DNA of 64,000 nt from contig CM043942.1 in the NCBI GenBank assembly GCA_014529385.2, forward strand, positions 4,368,501-4,432,500, read 5' to 3'. The translations under genes were made by a program, and so were the position numbers. Below are positions 45,421 to 58,268 of this stretch, piece by piece (within the stretch, counting starts at the first letter, position 1; each line of letters begins with the position of its first letter). Below the pieces are notes generated by a model. The model was given only the letters and a program-made list of their open reading frames with translations, was not told where the DNA came from and ran no database searches. This DNA comes from Adiantum capillus-veneris. Lineage: Eukaryota > Streptophyta > Polypodiopsida > Polypodiales > Pteridaceae.

Positions 45421-47307
45421 CAAGTGGCAGCAAAGATGTATGCTTTATGTGGTTTTCTAAACCAAAACGGCTCCAGGTAAGGCCTGACAGGGTGGAAGAT
45501 GAAGGGTGATCAAAGTGTTGTTTTTTGGATCAGATTTGTAGAGCTTGAAGTGCTAAAGGGACAAGTCCAGATGGCTCATCAAACAGAGCTATGGAGCCCA
45601 AGATATTGGAGTTTGAAGGTGCAGTGCATTGCAGATTCTTGCCGGACAGGGCAGCTGGGGACATGTGGCTTGAGTGGATGTCAATGTATAAATGCGTAGT
45701 GCTCAAATTATGCAGCATTCCCGTCTTTTAAGATTGCAGATCGTAGCTATGGATAGCGAGTTATGGCGGTCAAAGTTTTTTCGAGGGCCAAGCTGGAGCC
45801 GAGTGGGCCGCTTCGATAAATGTGCCATTTGATAATTTTGGAGCCTTGCCAGGGCCTAGATGCCAAGTATGTAGTGTAAGGAGACCATTGGAGGTGATTG
45901 CACGTCAAATAGAGCCCAGATTGGTCAAATATTGAGGATTGAAGTTACCCACAATGGTCACCAGTGCGGTATCTGAGGTTTCTGCCAGTTTTGATGCGCG
46001 TCATTCGAGATCATCAGATAGCCGGGTCGTGCCATAGGCAAGGGGAATGGGAGCCGGCAAAGAGACATTTTGAAGGGGATATACAACTCATCGGTCGGAT
46101 CACCGAACAGTAGCCTGCAAGGCTTTGAATTCGTGAGGGTAGAGGGTTTGTTTTTTTGAATTGCTTTTGGTGGATTTAGGAGCCCCTAAGGGCTGAAAAG
46201 AATTGCAAGGTGCCACGTGGCGAGCAAGTGAACCCATAGGCGGATTTCGGATGCCAAGATGTAGGGTATAAGAGCCGAAAGGTGAGGCCCACTTGAGGTA
46301 TGAAGGCATGAGGGGAGCTCCAAGGGAGCGTGGCTATGGTGCTGGCCTTAGGGTGCTGTGTTGGGGTGTGCTGGTGGCACGTTAGGTGGCCGCGGGTGGG
46401 GTTGCTTGTGATGTGGACAATGATGTGGAATTTTGCCAGAAGGCGTTCTCACGTGTGAGGTAAAGGTGCCAAACATTGGTGCCCACAGTGGCGCTGCCAC
46501 GACTATAGGCTTGGGGCTCAAGGCAAGCCCATGGGGAGCTTTCACATGCATGTAAAGGGAGGTTAAATATAGAAAGGAGCAGTCCAAAAATAAGAAGGGG
46601 AGAGACTCACACAAACCCCCCCCCCGCCCCGCCCCCCCGTTTTGGCAAGGTGGGGGAGAGTTTTGGAGGAGGTTTTTGTAGGCAAGCTCCGGGGAAGTCG
46701 AGAAGGAGAAGAGGATGAAGAAAAGAGGGGATTTTTTTGGTTCAGGGGAGCCCTCAACCTAGAGGACGCCGACTCAGAGGTGTGTTCCCGAGTTCTGAAG
46801 GCAGGATGAAGGCGATGCAGTTTGGAGCGAAGATGCCATCATAGTCGTGTTTTGGTTGCCGTGCTCTCAGTAAGGAGCGTCGCACAAGCGGTGAAGTCGA
46901 AGATTACAGGTTTTTTCTTTGTTTCTCGAGGTCTCCATGCCGAGCAGGTTGTAGAACAGATTTTCATGGTTGTATAGACGAGGTTTTTTGTCACAATTGA
47001 AACAGATCCTACCTATTTCTAGTGTCGTTTCTTCCCCTTTCCCCCTTTCTTCTCTTTGCTCTATTCTGACAATCTGGTGCTGGTGTTGGAGATGTGTATA
47101 CCTCCCTGGGCCTCTGTGTGTGTGAGAGGGAAAGCGAGAGCGGTGTGTGTTGTGGCACGATTGTAAACGGGCTGAATCGGTGTGGATTTCTATGGATTGT
47201 GCGAGTTTTAAAGGTGAACTCTAGTGGATTGGGATGCAATGATTATCCTGGGCTATAGTGAGGCAAGCTGTTTGGGTTTCGGGTCTGTTCCCCTTTTCCC
47301 CCATCCA
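45421..47307 (+). repeat. Element A 3' LTR, main part
   Basis: It aligns with 12797-14674, from caagtggcagc to ccccatcca. One base later the duplicated cgttg restores G3. Confidence 0.88.
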
Positions 47308-47308
47308 G

Positions 47309-48080
47309 CGTTGCAAATCCAAGAAGTTGCATGTAGCACAACCATCTAAGGATTCAACCTCCATGGCTATGATAGAGAGTGTCACACCCAAGACTTTACT
47401 TGATTGGTCAAAGGACACATATCAATGGATCCATCATTACCAAACCCTCCTACACTTGAAGTTCCTTCAAAAATAAACCTCAAAAGAATAGGTCCATTCA
47501 GACTAAGAATTGCAAGGTTATGCTGCATTGGGTTCCTAAACAAGAATTAGAAGTCCAGGGCTACTATGATGGAAATGATCAAATCTGGGTACCTAGACTT
47601 AAACGGTGTTCTTTCTTGTCACCTATGTATCCATGTGAGTCAATCTCTGTAACTCAAAAACGAATTGAAGATCGTGGGAAGGAAAAGATCATAGAATATT
47701 ATGCACCTATTTTCAAGCTAGTTTGGGTTCCAAAGTGAGAACCATCTATTCTGTCTAGCTCAAGAAGGGGAGAGTCACATGAAGCTTCCAACCCCTCATG
47801 TAACGCACCCATAGATGTAAAAGCTTCTACACAACCTCTATTCACTACTGTGATTTCGCATACCTTGCCACATGTGGGATGGGTTCTCCTATCTTATTGC
47901 AGACATAGAAAGAACCACGAACATAATGTCAATCCATGGGATGAATCTGACTCGACTAGTGCATAGAGGCTACAAGAGGTTGTCAATCTCTTGGAAAACA
48001 ACAGACAACTTGCATCTAACTCAAGCTACACTCAAATGACCGAAATCACCAAAAGCTAGTCGCTAATCGACAAACAAATC
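47309..48080 (+). pseudogene. G3 right part: W-P-K tail
   Basis: It continues the frame from 12692 (TLQIQEVA). It aligns with G1 19639-20100 and 19295-19837, with LHWVPKQELE, IWVPRLKRC and VWVPK. Later parts (AIDVKASTQPL, ISHTLPHVGW) decay. The G3 3' LTR is not clear beyond about 48080. Confidence 0.75.
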
Positions 48081-48806
48081 ATAACCGTTACAGCATCAAA
48101 TGACATCCAAATGCTATGTTAGGACATGTTTATAAGACCTAAGCACACATGCTTATGGTTTCAAATCTTACTTTAGGTGAAGTGCAAAAATCATGATTAT
48201 TAACAGTAGTGAGTTTTTGACCTAATCATTTTTGACCCAGAATGCATCTAAATGCTTAGCAATGATGCCCCAATACCCCGCCTATACTTATTTTATGATT
48301 CTCTAGCTTAAATTTCTACTTATAATGAAATTAGGCCACGGGTCGGTGACGTCAAAAGCTAAGGATTATCATGGAATATTTACGTCAACGCCGCGTAGAG
48401 CTCTTACCTGCGGTTGCAACGCAATAGATGGCACTGCAATGCGACAACCGGGGAGGGAGTAGGAAGCACAAGAAGGAGAGAAGTGAGCGCTGTTAGCTCA
48501 CACTGTGTTCTATTATCCAAAAATTTACAAAATACTTACAAAAATTGGATTTTATACCTTAGCCAAGGTTTCTTTGGTCAAAACTAATAATCTGGGAGCT
48601 CTAACTAAAGATAGGTTGATACAATCTGGAAGTTGTAGCCTCAGCTCATCAATTAGACTATTTATCTGGAAAGTAGGAGTTACAACATTCCCGATTTTTC
48701 AACCTATCAAGGCGGTCTTTAAGCGTATATAGGGCTTTTTCATATATGATTAGTCTTTCTTTGTAGAGGACTTGCAAAAACTACATGGTGACTCTGTTTT
48801 TTAAGT
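48081..48806. other. Stretch with no recognised gene (probably G3 3' end)
   Basis: AT-rich sequence that should contain the G3 polypurine tract and 3' LTR. I could not place either, because the G3 5' LTR is too worn for a safe match. Confidence 0.4.
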
Positions 48807-51548
48807 TCGATAGGCTGAATAGCCAACAAAACTTGATGTAAGGTTGTTGATCACTGGCCCAAATATCTTCATTTTCCATGTGGAAAAACCTGTATAGAAT
48901 GCTTCTTCAAATGCCAACATATTGCTTGATGGCAGAAACATACATTTGGCGTAGAAGCCATAGAGAACTTCTTCTGAAGGCTGTCCACTTAAATCATAGC
49001 ATAGACCTTTGTTGCCTTTGAGGAAAGAAATACATGGTGACCTTGCTTGCTCAGGCTCATGAAAAATTTGAATGCAGGTAAGCAGCATTCTGCAGATTTT
49101 ACAAAGCATTGCACATGAGAGGTCAGGGAGGCTCTTCATGGTGCTCGTTAGGGTTTTCACCATGTATTCTTCCATTGCTAGTCCCTTGTATGGAGCTGGT
49201 AGTCTTGGGTAATTTAGCCATGTTAACCTCGTCTTATTCAATGCATCGTGTGCCTGCCATGTCCTTACCCTTGGTATATGACATAATGTAGAGTCCTTCT
49301 GTATGGCTGCAGGTGCTCTTGTGAACACGACTAGGTATCTAGAGTTATTTTTCAACCGTTCTTTCTCCATTTGGGGTGGATATCATCTAAGCCTTCTGCC
49401 TACATATCCTTGTAGAGTATTTCCTTAACCTCCAGTAGCTCCACCTTCATCAATGGGTAGGGTAGTGATTGATGATGCCATTGAGCATTGATTTGGTTGG
49501 GAGTGAGCTGAGTTACATTTACTGAGTGGAGAACTCTCATCTCCCAATCCATTGCTGCTTTCCAATTATCATCTGCTTCTTGGACAATCTACTCTTTCAC
49601 TGTATTTTTCTTAGCTTTAGAAAGTTGTACGATTGGCACTTGCTTGGCTTCAGTGATTGGTACTTGAAAATATGACTCTCTTGCTAGCCCTTCCGAATGG
49701 CTGTGTTTCCATATCAGCAAAAGAAAATGATGGTATATCAATGGTTGTCTATTCAGAGGTTCGTGCATCCTCTTCATTTCTGTATGTCCCTCTCTTAGCA
49801 GCTAATTGGCTCTCTTCAATTCTTCTATTTCCTTGAGCAATTGCTCTTGTCCTTGAGCCCACACTAATGCAAGGTCTCATCTTTGTGTTTGTTCCAACTT
49901 CAACTCAATTTCAAGTTCTTTTTTCCTCTTTTCTAAAGTCTTGTAGACTTTATATCTTCCCTTCATTGAGGCTATGGCGGGGTTTTCTCTTATTTGTCTT
50001 TCCCTTATTTGTCTTAGAAATGCCGCTTGATCATTGATTCATTGCTTGGAGTACTGCAAGGAGGCATTAGCTACATCTAGCTACACTTGGATCTTTTGTA
50101 CTGACAAAGTAGTGGATAAAAGTTCATTGGTTACTTCTATCAATTGTTGACCTTTTCTTTTGCATGTATCAAATAACTTTGTTAGGAGCTCTCCCAGCTC
50201 TTCCATCTCTTTTTGTGTTTTTCCCTGGAAATCTGGTGTTGTTCTGATTCATTTTTTAGCTCTTTAATCTGCCTTTGAAGATCTTGAATTATGTTCATTC
50301 TGTCCTCTACGTCTCCTTGCAGAGCATCAATGACTTGTTGCAGCTCTTTAGCCTTGGCACGACGGGTTAGTGCTGCGGTTCTCATCTTGTCTATCAGCAG
50401 CTGCATTTGATTTGCATACTCATTTACCTGCAGGATGACTTTATCATTGGTTTCCTAGTCTTCAGGTTCTACCTGGGGTTGTTTAGAAGTTTGTGTTGTT
50501 TTGGTTTGTGGCTCTTTTGTTGGTACAACGGTTTTTGCTTGTGACCGTGGAGGTGGTTCTACTTCTTCTTCTTGAGGCTTTGCAGGTGTAGCCGCCTCTT
50601 GTTCTTGAGGTTTTGTGGATGCCTCAATTATTTCTGCTTGAGATGTTGTAGAGGAAGGTCCCGCTTTAGCTGTTTTGGCTTCCTTGGGTTGTTCAAAATT
50701 AGCTTCTTCTTGTTGCTCATGTCCTTTTTCCTTTGCTGCATCGCCTTCATTAGATTCATCTATTAGTGAAGGCCTTGAACTCAGCATGGGCTGATGTTCT
50801 TGTTTCGTAGTTGGTGAAGAGTGTCTCGGAGACATTTCTCCTTGATCAGGATGTGACTCACTTTGTTGTGCAGCTTTCACTTGTCTTTGCTGCTCAACCA
50901 CTTCTTCCTTTGCTTTTCTTTGACCTTCTAGAGCTTCTTTAATCTTTAAAGCTTCTGCTCCCGCGGACATCCGCTTGAGTAAATCTTTGGGATCCTCTGG
51001 AATCTTCTTCGCAGGGTTCTTGGTTCTTGGTCCCTATACCTCCCTTGGACTCCATTTTTCGGGGTCTTCACCTGCACCTTGGCACCTCCTTTTGTATGTT
51101 TGCTTTTTTCTTTCAAATCTAGCCCTTTTTTGCTGTGGTTCCTCTTGGTGAGCTTCCACTGCTTTCTCTTTCATTGCTTCCCTCCTTGCCCTGGTTTTTT
51201 CATTGTCAGAGCTTTCAATGCTATGGGCTTCATGGGAACTTTCTACAGATTCCTTAAGTAATTTATATACTCTTTTTGTTGATCTAGTGGTCCGTGGAGA
51301 AGGTTGAGCTGAAATGATCCATCTTTCTGATCTGGGACTGGCGGCAAGTTGCCGGCCATTACAATAGCATGATATGATATTCTTGTTAGCACTTTTGGAG
51401 AGCCCAGATATGTGATCTTTCCCTCTTTCTTCGTGCTTACAACAAGTGTTGTAAGCACGTACTGTGCGTGATCTATTGTTTGGCTGGTTGTCGACTTCAA
51501 TACTTGAGTGAACGTAGTTGCAACTACATGGTTTCGAGTTGTGTACCG
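48807..51548 (-). pseudogene. Unrecognised Lys/Glu-rich coiled-coil coding relic, interrupted by G4
   Basis: Read right to left, the frame is open up to the G4 junction: TFTQVLKSTTSQTIDHAQYV and KVLTRISYHAIVMAG (51240-51540). Then a basic and acidic, Gln/Glu-rich disordered stretch (KKIPEDPKDLLKRMSAGAEA, many Pro and Gln, ending VEPED at a TAG near 50457), then a coiled coil (AKELQQVIDALQGDVEDR, 50182-50406). The region to 49371 is broken by stops. A further frame (48801-49370) ends YSAYRT. At least three frame changes occur. I do not recognise the protein. It may be element-encoded or an old host gene. The rest lies beyond G4, outside the window. Confidence 0.55.
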
Positions 51549-53115
51549 TGTAACATTTAATGGTCTAGTAACTTGTGTGTAGTAGAAAACAACATTGACA
51601 TAGTGAGCATTTCATTAGAATAGATTCCTAATGAGCATAGCAAGAGTGCTTGGATGGAGAGAGCAACAAAAGCATAACACCTAGTTAGATAGGCATGAAC
51701 AATACTTCAAAAAGAGAGAGAAATTAACCTATTGACAACAGTTGAGGATCGGATTTACATGGAGCCGGTCCCCCCTCCAAAAGGCTTTGTATTATAGGTT
51801 TCCCCCATCAAAGGAGACATTTTACAATACAATACTTTGTGTTCCTTCAATAACTTGATGGTGCAATGAAGATGGAAGCTTCAAGAACCAAGCTCACACT
51901 TATAAAACACAACATCATAGTCTCAGACCCAAGACCTCACACACCTTTGAAGATGGTGAGAGCTAGCGGGGTATGAGAGTAGATCAAGAGGAAGAAGGAG
52001 TATTCTTATGAGAAAGAAGTATGTCTCCTCACATAATCACTCATAATATCTTACCATAGCTTAGTAATTAGCATGGTAGAGGAGATGAGCATGGATTGGA
52101 TCTTGGCTCTTGGTTGGATTTGCATCACAAAGCCAGGAGTTGTTGGTGTAGGCCTCCCTTCTCACAAGCTTGGAGTAGATGATGAGATTTCTATTAAAGG
52201 TTGAGAAGTAGATAGTCTTATTTACTCTACACATGATATTGTGTGAGTGTGTGTGTGATAATGCCTTGCGAAAAATCAGCCCCCTCTCTCTCTTGGTTGA
52301 CCCCTCTTGGATTTTACTCATGCTGGCATCCCATTAGACATTGCAAAGCTTAGGACAATGATAATTAAGAAGCGTAAGTGATAGCCTTGAGACATGTGTC
52401 CCCCTTTCCCCTTTGTAAGAGCTTTAGGTAATTAAATAATGCAACTAAAATCTCATTGGACCCTTAGTCTTTTGGCCAATAGGAATCAAGCAAGCCATTG
52501 GGCTGCTGAATGCTCATTGGACCCCTTGGGAGACTATTTAATATTGTTCTAGAGAGATTAATTGCTATTGGTTCTTTGATCAAGTGTTTTTAAATGAATT
52601 AAATCAAATGTACTCTAGCCGAATTCTCATTGGTCCACCTCTATGGCCATCCAATAGGATTTGAATGCACCTTGGGGGAAACTGGGCTAGGGAGCTGACA
52701 TGTGTCCCCTATTCCCTTTGTGTAAAGGGAGCTTGCTAGAGTGTGTGCGTGTGTGTGTGTGTCTCTCTCATCGCCTACTAAAAGGGCTTGCTCCCTCCAA
52801 GATAGGGATGTGGGAAGACTTTTGAGTCTTCCCACAAGCATCCATTATTCCCTAGGTTTTGACCATTAGACCTAACCTTTGAATTTTGGAAACTTAGTAT
52901 TTTGGAAGTCTTAATGGGCTGAAACTTAGGGTCTTTGAAGCCCATTGTTTCACATTGCTCTTTTGCAGATGGACCCCCCTTTGGATCCCTATTGTGACCT
53001 GTCTGCCAGCCTAACCAATATTCTAGCCTTTTCTCCCTTGGTACTTCCCCATATTAAATGATCAGTTTAACATGAGAAAATCATTTAGGAGAATTAGATA
53101 TTAGTCATTATGACA
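51549..53115 (-). repeat. G4 3' LTR
   Basis: Plus-strand ends are TGTAACATTTAATGG and cattatgaca. The first 710 bases match 57582-58268 well. A pyrimidine stretch (ttacctctctcttg, a purine tract on the minus strand) follows at 53116. Confidence 0.85.
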
Positions 53116-53468
53116 TTACCTCTCTCTTGAAATCATAGTCGTCCTCGAATATGGGGTAGAGAAGATAAAGCCTATTCTCTATTCCTTTTCCTAGGGGGTA
53201 GAGGATCCCTATCTTACCCTATATATCATTCTAGAATTGATGACTAATCCATTTGGTGCTTGAGAGCCTAAGCTGACGCAAGCATGTCTGCACATTAGTC
53301 CTATCAATCTTCCATAGTAGAGTGACAAACTCTACTTGGTGTTTGTAAGATGTCCTCTTTGCCAACTTGATCCTAAGCATGCATACTTCTTGATATTTGT
53401 GCACAATAAAGGAAAAGAGAGTCTTATAAGAAAAAAAATTTGTTCATTTTAAACATTTTTACATTTGC

Positions 53469-55945
53469 TTACTCTAGGGAAGCATTGTAAGCATTGAAAA
53501 GGTCTATGTTATCCTTTGATTGTATGCCTTGCATTCATCTAGAATCTTCAAAAGGATAGTTCTTAAACTTAATAAGATACCGTCAGATAATCTTACTGCC
53601 TCTCAATACCTTGTCTTCATGTCAGAGAATGGAATCGGGTTGCAGCACCTCTTCTTGGTCCTCGATCTCCGGTGGGTCTTCAATAGTTGGTTCTTGAGGT
53701 GGATCTCCTTTGTAAGGCTTTAGTAGGCTCACATAAAAAGCATTGTGTATCTGCCAATGATTGGGTAACTTGAGTTGATAGGCCATCTCAATGATTGATC
53801 TAAGAATCTGGAAGGGACCATACTACCTTTTTGCTAACTTAGCATAGTACTTTTGGTGTCCCGTAGGATTCTTGCCCGTTGTCTGCCTTAATTAAGCCTT
53901 GGGAAATTTAAGCAAGACCCAATAATTTTCTTTAAAGGCTTGGCCTCTTTTGTGCTTATCAGCAGTAGCCTTTTTCCTTTGCTGTGAGATCTCTATTGGA
54001 CACTATGGACATCGGTAAGCCAAGGTATTTGAAGATTTGTGATATAAAGAGGGTTGCCATTTGATGGGCTTTGCTAGTGTTTTTGATAGGTATAAAATGA
54101 GCTTGTTTGCTGAACAATCTGTCTACTATCATCCAAATTCCCGTGTTGCCATGGATAGACTTAGGCAATCCAAAGATAAAATCCATGGATATGCTCTCCC
54201 GTGGTGAATTAGGGATTGGCAAAGGTTGAAGCAATCTAGGTTGCTTTCCTCTATCAAACTTTGTCTTTTGGCATACCACACATTTAGAAACACACTCTTG
54301 TATGTTTGCTTTCATGGCAGGCCAACAGAAGTATGTTTCTATCCCTTTTAGGGTAGACTGAATCTCTCTATGCCCCGCATAAGGAGGAGCATGGGATTCA
54401 TACATTACTTTCCCATGTAGTGAGCTAGTAACACATAGTCTATTTCCATAGACAAGATAACCATCTTGTAAGGTAAATGGTTCCTCTTTCTTCCCAAGTG
54501 CAAGGGCTGAAATCACATCTCTAAAATTGGGATCAATAGCATACTCATCTATCATAGAAGATAGATCATTTTGAGTTTCTACGGAAACTTCATTCACTCT
54601 CTGTCGTCTTGAGAATGCATCAGCTACTTGATTATGATTGCCAGCAATGTGAGCAATATGAAAATGAAATTGCAAAAGAAAATTTTCCCACCTCATTTCT
54701 TTGTTGGAGAGCTTGGTCTGCGTCATGAAGTACTTAAGGCTTTGGTGATCCGTCCGGAGAATGAAAGGATTCCCCAATAAATAGTGCTTCCACGAGTCTA
54801 AGGCATATAGAACTACGAGGAGTTCCTTTTCATATATGCCTAGAGCTTGCTCAACAGGGTCAAGCCTTCAACTTTCATAGGCTATGGCGTGCCCTTCTTG
54901 GAGCAAAATAGCTCCAAGGCAATCACCACAAGCGTCACATTGGACCTCAAATGGCTTTAAGAGACCCAAAGTGTAAGCACAGGTTGAGAGATAAGCTTTT
55001 GTTTAAGCTTTTTGAAAGCATTGTTCTCCTTGGCAGACCATGTATACCTAACATTTTTCTTTGTTAGGTCATGTAATGGTCCTGCGATTTGTGAGTACTT
55101 TTCTATGAAGCATCTATAGTATGCACACACACTGATAAAGCTTCTTAGTTCATGTAGACTCCTTGGATTAGGCCATCCTTTTATTACCTCTAGCTTTGAT
55201 GGATCCATTTGGATGCCATCTTGAGAGATAATGTGACCTAAATAGTGAATCTCTTGTAAGAAAAACTCACTTTTCTTTCGATTAATATAGAGTTTATTCT
55301 CTCATAAGACTTGAAATATTACCTAGAGATGCTTCTTGTATTCGTCTAATGAATTAGAGTAGATGATGATATCATCAAAGAACACTCCAGTAAAGGTTCG
55401 GTGAGGCCTGAATAGCTTCTCCATTAAGTGGTTAAATGTGACTAGTGCATTGGTTAAGCCAAAAGGCATGACAATGTATTCGTAAAGACCAAATGTGGTG
55501 CGAAATGCGGTCTTTACAATGTCTTGATCAACTATCCTTATTTGATGGTAGCCACTTTTTAGGTCAATCCTATTGAAGTAGGCCAACCCTTGCAGCTTAT
55601 CAAATAGGTCTTCTACCCATGGAACGGAAAACCTATTCTTGATAGTGATCCTATTTAGTGCTCTATAGTCGACACACATACGATATGTGCCGTCTTTCTT
55701 TTGCACTGATAACATGGGTGAAAAAAATGGAGATGAGCAGCTAACCATGCCCCTTCTCAACTAACGCATGCACTTTTCGAATACTCTCCTCTTGTTGAGC
55801 TTGAGAAACTCTATAAGGAGGTTTATTAGGCGGTGAACTTCGTGGAAGAAATTCAATTGCATGGTCATCATTGCCCCGTTTAGGAGGTAGTTCACAAGGG
55901 ATGTCGTCAATAAAAACATCTTGAAATCCCTTGAGAAAATTGGAG
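53469..55945 (-). pseudogene. G4 RT, RNase H and truncated integrase with chromodomain-like tail
   Basis: RT shows YRMCVDYRALNRITIKN, LKSGYHQIRI, MPFGLTNA and FFDDIIIYS; its N-terminal lead (GFQDVFIDDIPCELPPKRGN) starts near 55945. RNase H has ILRTDHQSLKYF and AGNHNQVADAFSR. Integrase has HREIQST, CVVCQKTKF, ISMDFIFGLPKS and SIVSNRD, where SDRD is expected, then jumps directly to the C-terminal KENYWVLLKF, with about 130 residues and the catalytic Glu lost. The end has LRGSKII, then YLIKFKNYPFEDSR and a stop near 53469, as in chromodomain-bearing gypsy tails. At least six stops are present. Confidence 0.85.
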
Positions 55946-55975
55946 AGCTCTAATTCCTTGTGATTGTTTTATATT

Positions 55976-56060
55976 TTCTTTTGCTAAAGCATTAGGTTCA
56001 TTTTTGCTAAAGCATAAGGTTCATTTATATTTTCTTTTGCTAAAGCATTAGGTTCATTTT
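55976..56060. repeat. Three tandem 24-29 bp copies in the G4 gag-pol spacer
   Basis: ttgctaaagcattaggttca recurs three times with small changes. On the minus strand it encodes NEPNALAKEN-like repeats. The protease should lie near here but is not seen. Confidence 0.6.
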
Positions 56061-56121
56061 TGGAATCTCTATCAAAAATCATGTACTTAGAAATAGAGCT
56101 TTCTATTGACTTATTGAAAGC

Positions 56122-56880
56122 TTACGTATGTACAATGGGTATGGTGTTACTCAAATCCTTAGCATCACGCGGCATAGGATTTCCTATGGCCTCTTCTTTT
56201 CGGTGGTTTGAAAGTTGCACCATCACTTTCTTCAGAAGAGGAAGAATTTGAGGAGGATGGAGAAGAGGGTGACCTCTTTCTCGCCTTTTTCTTCCCTTGT
56301 TCCTCCTTGTCCGCACCATCACTTTCTTCATAAGAGCAAGATGATGAAGAAGATGGAGAAGAGGGTGACCTGTTTCTCGCCTTTTTCTTCTCTTTTTTTC
56401 TGTCGTCCCTCTTTGAATTATGGTGTGGAGAAGTGTGCAATGGTCTTCTCCGTTTAGGGGGTATTGGAGAGCATTTTTCCCACCGTCTTCGTGGATCCAT
56501 CTCCACCAAGGTGGAAGGAGACTCACTTCTTTCTTGTTCTTTTGGCGGGGGCTCGAACATTGAAACTTGAGTTCTCCTTTGGGAAGGAGATGCATCCTCA
56601 TGTAGTAGATTTTTGAGCCCTTTGTATGGATCCTCTTCTTCTTCCTGAATCGGAGAGAGGCCTATTTTGGAAGTCTCACAAGGAGGCTTCCTTGGTACTC
56701 TCTCTTCTTGGTGGGGAGTTTGCAGAATCCCATGAGCACATAGCTGTCGTTGCACTTCACTTTGGAGAGATAGATTGCCCATGGCTCAGTGAAGCCTAGA
56801 AACAAGGTAGTTAACAAGCGTAGGGGCATCATTAAAAGCCTGCTCATTAGCAAAATCAAAGCTATCAACATTAATTTCAC
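56122..56880 (-). pseudogene. G4 gag relic, Ser/Arg/Lys-rich with internal repeat
   Basis: Open frame 56165-56782 starts MGNLSLQSEVQRQLCAHG and becomes strongly basic (RRRWEKCSPIPPKRRRP). Two copies of KKKARxRSPSSPSSS, each followed by a Ser run and EESDGA, lie about 30 residues apart. The upstream frame to 56880 supplies a worn N-terminus. By position it is gag. No zinc knuckle is seen, so nucleic-acid binding may rest on the basic repeats. Confidence 0.55.
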
Positions 56881-57568
56881 TCTCTTTACTATTGTTACCC
56901 ATTCTAAAAACTTTTAGGTGTAAAACTTTTTAGGTGTACTTTGGCACTTCAAGCTCTAGTTGCTACTTCTCTTAACCCCTTTAGAAAAGCACTCAAGCTC
57001 CTGTAGTCGTGGCTCAAATATCGTTAATGGGTAAAAGCATGTAATGGTGTCTACATAGCTGGTGTCCATGGCCACTTACTATGAAAGTATGGTGCTATTT
57101 TTTCTATATAAGGGTACAATGAGCTCACATCATGTTATATATTAGTGGATAGGTCTTGAAGAGTAGAATTTAAAAATATACACTCCGCTACGTTTTGAAA
57201 AAAATTGTTAAAAAATTACCATGTTCCCATTTTTGTGCTATGCTATATAATAGCAGAAATAGCTTTCCACCTATACATGCTTTTACCCTAATTGCAAGGA
57301 ATAGAAGAGAGGGTCTTTCAACACCAAAATAGTACTAGCTCCTGCCAAGCTTCTAATAGCTCAATAGTGGTTAAGCCATAGGCAAGCCCATAGGACTCTA
57401 CTATCAAGACCATAGCTCTCGACGGTGATGCCCCATTATCTCCATGAAGCAGGTGCACTGCAAGGTTGAAAAATCCCTATTCTACGTACTTAATTGCAAT
57501 TAATAATACCAACCATTTATAGTTAGCTTCAAGACCTCTCTTCTTGAGTAATAAAAGAGAAACCTTGT
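56881..57568 (-). other. G4 leader, noncoding
   Basis: Between the iMet primer site and gag, with no gene or repeat that I can identify. Confidence 0.5.
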
Positions 57569-57580
57569 GCTCTGATACCA
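57569..57580 (-). other. tRNA-iMet primer-binding site of G4
   Basis: TGGTATCAGAGC on the minus strand, one base from the LTR end at 57582. Confidence 0.9.
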
Positions 57581-57581
57581 A

Positions 57582-58268
57582 TGTAACATTTAGTGGTCTA
57601 GTAACTTGTGTGTAGTGGAAAATAACATTGACATAGTGAACATTTCATTAGAATAGATTCCTAATGAGCATAGCAAGAGTGCTTGGATGGAGAGAGCAAC
57701 AAAAGCATAACACCTAGTTAGATAGGCATGAACAATACTTCAAAAAGAGAGAGAAATTAACCTATTGACAACAGTTGAGGATCAAATTTACATGGATCCG
57801 GCGGCCCCCCCTCCAAAAGTCTTTGATTATAAGTTTCCCCCATCAAAGGAGACATTTTACAATAAAATACTATGTGTTCCTTTAATAACTTGCTAGTGCA
57901 ATGAAGATGGAAGCTTCAAGCACCAAGCTCACACTTATAAAACACAACATCAATTCCCTCACGGTCTCAGACCCAAGACCTCACACACCTTCGAAGATGG
58001 TGAGAGCTAGCGGGGTATGAGAGTAGATCTAGAGGAAGGAGTATTCTTACGAGAAAGAAGTATGTCTCCTCACATAATCACTCATAATAGATTAGCATAG
58101 CTTAGTAATTAGGATGGTAGAGGAGATGAGAATGCATTGGAGCTTGGCTCTTGGTTGGATTTGCATCACAAAGCCAAGAGTTGTTGGTGTAGGCCTCCCT
58201 TCTCACAAGCTTGGAGTAGATGATGAGATTTCCATTAAGGCTTGAGAAGGAGGTAGTCTTCTTTAGTC
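57582..58268 (-). repeat. G4 5' LTR, incomplete
   Basis: It matches the 3' LTR from its TGTAACATTT end to about 58268, then the two differ. The missing 880 bases lie either beyond C3 or have been lost. From 58182 on the same bases are also claimed by the C3 LTR. Confidence 0.75.

Larger units (their letters stand above)
51549..58268 (-). mobile_element. Chromovirus-like gypsy element G4
   Basis: A minus-strand gypsy element: 5' LTR (57582 on), iMet primer site, a Ser-rich gag relic, RT, RNase H, broken integrase, a chromodomain-like tail and a 3' LTR. Protease was not found. It inserted in the coiled-coil ORF at 51548. Its right end is shared with or cut by C3. Confidence 0.85.
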
